Shown one piece after another: positions 60,551 through 64,000 of a stretch of 64,000 bases of DNA. Within the stretch, counting starts at the first letter, position 1; every line of letters begins with the position of its first letter. The notes below the pieces were generated by a model that had not been told where the DNA came from, searched no databases, and saw only the letters and a program-made list of their open reading frames with translations. The stretch lies in NCBI GenBank assembly GCA_037576215.1, contig JBANDB010000004.1, positions 1,736,001-1,800,000 on the forward strand. Direction: 5' to 3'. Source of the stretch: Armillaria gallica (lineage: Eukaryota; Basidiomycota; Agaricomycetes; Agaricales; Physalacriaceae). The position numbers and the translations under genes are program-made.

Positions 60551-60929
60551 GTCGCGGTGCTCCGGTATACCTGTATAAGTCAGTCGTCTTGGATCGTCTT
60601 CGAGTTGGAGAGAAATGGGAGAGACAGCGAACTGTATCATAACGTCCTGTTGATATTTATACCCATGACTCGATTTTTTCGGTAACTAATGGCTAAGTCT
60701 ATTTCGGAAGTATGCGAAGTACCGACCTGGAAGTTCTGAAGTTTCTGGAAATGTCAGGTTCATGTAAGTAATAGCATTTTTGTACATAGCTTTGGGATAA
60801 AGGCTATCGCCACCTAAAGGCTAAAAATGTGGCGCAATTCCTCATAAGGTAGTCAAGAATATAAATATCTTATGCCGCCGCCACTGACCATGAAGTAATC
60901 TTCTTACTGTAAAGATTCTGATCCCAAGA

Positions 60930-61680
60930 CTACACTGGAAGCCCTCATTCCCTTGGAGTCACCCCTTTGATATGTTCTATCGAGGTCAGAGCCTTTGCTG
61001 CCAGCGATCGAGGGAATAATCTGAACATGTCATAAGATGGACCTTTAGGAAGATATATGCATTTAACTACTCACTTTGAAGCTAAAAATCTCACAACATT
61101 TATCATGAAGGCCATAACAAGCCCCAGCCACAACAATTTACCATTCACGGTCCCCAAGATTGAGATTGCCGTGTATTTATCTATACTGCCGTAGTTAGCA
61201 TTTTATCTTCGAATGCCTAAGAAGGGAGTGCATAGTTTATTGTTCAATCTCGATGTATATGTAAAAGACCAAATTTGGAAGCGAATAACCGGCATATGCC
61301 CCCTGAGCCGGCAAGTATTCGGCTCAGTCATGCCGATGCCACTGGCAGAAATTCGTAAGTACAAGATTAGTATTGAAGACTGGTACCCTGCACTCCTTTG
61401 GACGGACGCAAAAGGTTTTGAATGGTAAATTGTGCTTCATAGCTATGTATTTTTCAACCTTGAATGAAGAGCCAGCGTATTCCCTTCTACAAAACCACGA
61501 TGCAGTGCTAAAGCAACAAGCCAAGCCGTCATGGCAACGTCCACATTTGGCGTTGCGATGTCAATGAAGAGAAATTTCATTACTTGCTCCACATGCTTGC
61601 AATGCATCTGTTTGGATGGAGCTTGATGCACTTCAAAAGTATCCACTGATTTCTTGTCATGACTCACAAGCGTAGGTATT
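60930..61680 (-). pseudogene. Fragment of a second multipass membrane protein (DUF6534-like), probably decayed
   Basis: Minus-strand pieces resemble the last third of Agaricomycete DUF6534-type membrane proteins: VDVAMTAWLVALALHR (about 61550), LPNLVFYIYIEI (about 61270) and KYTAISILGTVN (about 61170), which corresponds to the family pattern KxYxNSxLATLNAR. A 3' block reads IPSIAGSKGSDLDRTYQRGD. Splice donors needed between them are missing or weak, and stops intervene. It lies just upstream of the intact membrane-protein gene, but the family differs. Confidence 0.35.
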
Positions 61681-61699
61681 AGTTTTCCTGTTCATAATT

Positions 61700-62900
61700 G
61701 TTCATAATTACCATGTGAATTTGATGTGAATGTCAATGTGTGCATTTTTACATTGCCAACTTTAAGTCTCCAAGTCGTGAATTGAACATAAATCGATGCA
61801 TACATATTTAATAGAAAGTGGGTATGCGATAGCATGCGAGAGCGTTAAGTTTCAGCACAACACTCCCCACGCTGAGAGCTGAAAATGTGCCACATCAGGA
61901 TATTCGGAACGCCGTGCCTTTTATGTGGGAGATTGAGATGAACAATCAACTCAACACTGTTAAGAAGGCGAGTAAGTATGGTGATCCAAAGTTCTAGCAG
62001 GACCTTATCCCTCGCATAACGTTATGAGTTCCTGAACATGTACAATAGGCCGGGCCGAAGATTGAGCCAGGTTGAATGCCTATACACGGGCCGAAGGTGA
62101 TTCAGAAATTGAGCCGATCATTGCGGATCAATGTCGTTGATGCTGATCGACCCATAGACATTGGTTACCCGCTGCACAAGAAAATAAGGCCATACACTAC
62201 CACCAAAAAATATGCTGTTTATCTTTGCACCGAGTGTCCCTGGTATTTCTGCTTCCGCCCAGTTGACCGCTCTGATATTTTCATTTAATAGAGAGGGTCA
62301 GGAGATGGACTTCATAGTATCTTACCATCGATCAACGTCCTTGCACCCCGAGGTGCCTCTATTCAGCATTTTGTCAAGGGCATTCAATTTTAGGTCTGGC
62401 TTGATTTTGATACTTATTGTCACTGCCCCCATTCTTCTGTATGAATATAGTTGTCTTTCGTCTTGTGGTACTTAGGGTTATGGGGTTTCCAATCTTCACC
62501 GAGGCGCTTCCTTTCCCAGTCCACCTTCTATGACTCCCGATGTTCCATAGCAGGCCTGAGAAATACATTTATAATTATCAACTTCAGATGGCTTGGGCGT
62601 GCGAAAGACTGCTTATACGCCAACCTCACTATGGGTTTCAGGCCTCGGCATATATTAACATGAGTGTTTGCTCCCGTGTAAATGTCGAGGATCCAGTGGA
62701 AGTTGCCGGACAAGTATTGATCCGTCTGATCTAGGATCATCTACCAACGATCGGCTAACGTGTGATGATATTGAATTTGGCCAGGCAAACACTTCTTACA
62801 AACGGGAAACTAGGGCATAACAAGCAGAGACAGTACAAATGATATGCATACAAAGAGCAGATATCAACTCAAGAAGATGAGGCAGTGACGTGAGGGTCGC
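61700..62900. other. Intergenic, no supported gene
   Basis: Short ORFs only, none with recognisable motifs. Confidence 0.35.
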
Positions 62901-63326
62901 TCGGGGGAAGCGGGCGGCTGAATGTGTAGGTTCAGACTTCTAGAAGGGCCCTCAGAGTTACCAATAAAGGTATTGACTGGAGGCCATCACCAGGTACGAG
63001 GACTAAATGAACGGTAAGGGTCCAATGGACTAGCTGACCGAGCAAAATAACTCTTACCGACAGCTGGGGGGGCCATGAAAGAAACGGGGTTGGATGCATC
63101 TCCAGGCTTGCCTTCAGCTTGTAATAAATTTTATCAATGTCTGGCAGGGCAGTCCAGGGAGTGTGAAATCCGGGCTGTGATTCCGGCACAGACAGCAACC
63201 TCACCTGATAAGGCAGGCAACTTGTCTTCTGACTCGTTCCGTTATGGGTGCGCATTGAAAACCATTCTAGGGAAGAAGGAAATAACTTTGGACATGATAC
63301 CAAGAAACCGAGCCGAGTAAGAGCCA

Positions 63327-63989
63327 TCATCGCGAGGTCGATGGCGGCCTATCACTGGATGAGAGAGCGTCCAAGTCATTTTGAAGATGCCTCACCATGT
63401 TTTGATATGCAACGCACTCGGCAGCCTCTGTGAATTTGGTACTTGGTGGAAGCCTTGCAAGAGAATCACAATAATACTGTCGATATACATCCCAATGCTG
63501 TTCTACCATGAGGCAAATTGCGGTCAAACAAAACCTTAGAAAAGGCCGCAGTGGAGCACCATCGCTCGTTAGACGGTGAATGATTAAAGATTGATCAGCG
63601 GGTAGGGTGAGGTGTGCCTGCAGTGGTAGCACCAGTGGAGGGAGTGGAGATGCGTACATGTTGGGCAGATAGTACAGGCCCAGAGGAGGCCCACGGCAAA
63701 ACTGCCGGGGTGGACCAGGTGGTGGATGGACAAGCTCGTATTCTGTCAGATTTCCCTGTGGTGGCAGTATCGTATCTGTGAGTACTGGTGCATCAGGAGC
63801 ATGGTACCAAATTAGATTGTTTGGCAACCTCGTAGCAAGAACTGGTATACTGGGCGGCGAATCAATCCTGTCAAATGCTGTATGCACTAAGGTTGACGAC
63901 GGAATGAATGATGGTGGATGTTGACCACGCTGTGGTGGTGAGAGAGCTGGCCCGTATTCCATCGATCCCTGCATCTGTACCTTCTCCAT
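63327..63989 (-). CDS. Unknown proline-rich ORF at the window edge
   Basis: A single open frame of 220 codons starts at ATG 63989, eleven bases from the window end, so the true start may lie outside. The first 115 residues are rich in Pro and Leu (LSPPQRGQHPP, LVHPPPGPPRQF). The rest is helical with CLTAICLMVEQHWDVYRQYY and EAAECVAYQNMVRHLQND. A second minus ORF (63330-62932) overlaps its end in another frame and could be a following exon or chance. I do not recognise a family. Confidence 0.35.
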   Translation of the reverse strand: MEKVQMQGSMEYGPALSPPQRGQHPPSFIPSSTLVHTAFDRIDSPPSIPVLATRLPNNLIWYHAPDAPVLTDTILPPQGNLTEYELVHPPPGPPRQFCRGPPLGLYYLPNMYASPLPPLVLPLQAHLTLPADQSLIIHRLTSDGAPLRPFLRFCLTAICLMVEQHWDVYRQYYCDSLARLPPSTKFTEAAECVAYQNMVRHLQNDLDALSSSDRPPSTSR

Positions 63990-64000
63990 ATTTCCTGCAG

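Overview
This is a repeat-rich, gene-poor stretch of a filamentous fungal genome, most likely an Agaricomycete (mushroom-forming basidiomycete). The evidence is the gene families: HET-domain proteins, F-box/leucine-rich proteins, an LSL-type pore-forming lectin, a PsiD-like pyruvoyl decarboxylase, a QDE2-type Argonaute and an Agaricomycete-type multipass membrane protein. The genes are cut by many 43-60 nt GT-AG introns. There are no operons, rRNA genes, CRISPR arrays or bacterial signals.

Layout. 1-1041: 3' part of a HET gene with a premature stop. 3258-4585: PsiD-like decarboxylase copy A (minus) with a break in frame. About 5539-6202: a possible small multi-exon gene. 7881-9008: F-box protein. 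9195-9571: inverted-repeat element. 11372-11652: PWWP-protein relic. 13055-14172: intact LSL-type pore-forming lectin gene (minus). 18324-19472: decayed PPR-like gene. 20316-22129: intact HET gene. 23279-24618: truncated copy of the lectin region. 24619-31650: AT-rich sequence with few credible genes. 31816-33152: decarboxylase copy B, decayed. 33545-33645: half of the 9.2 kb element. 34-41 kb: repeats, a long hairpin, a palindromic motif cluster and coding debris. 41885-43149: F-box relic. 43188-43416: Argonaute C-terminal relic. 44039-47471: an 18-exon Argonaute gene whose splice phases all agree but which carries three in-frame UGA codons and has lost the first catalytic Asp. 47.5-58.9 kb: mainly repeats. 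58886-60550: an intact 14-exon membrane-protein gene. 60.9-61.7 kb: a second, decayed membrane-protein gene. 63327-63989: unknown ORF.

Themes. Three gene types (HET, decarboxylase, pore-forming lectin) each occur twice in the same orientation, which fits duplication of a block followed by insertions and decay. The nonsense codons in the Argonaute and in decarboxylase copy B are all UGA, and copy B differs from copy A largely by CpG to TpG/CpA changes. That is what methylation-linked C-to-T decay of repeats would produce. The window is therefore a record of duplicated self-recognition, defence and secondary-metabolism genes being inactivated, including a component of the RNA-silencing machinery. 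All functional calls rest on reading motifs by eye; no database search was run.
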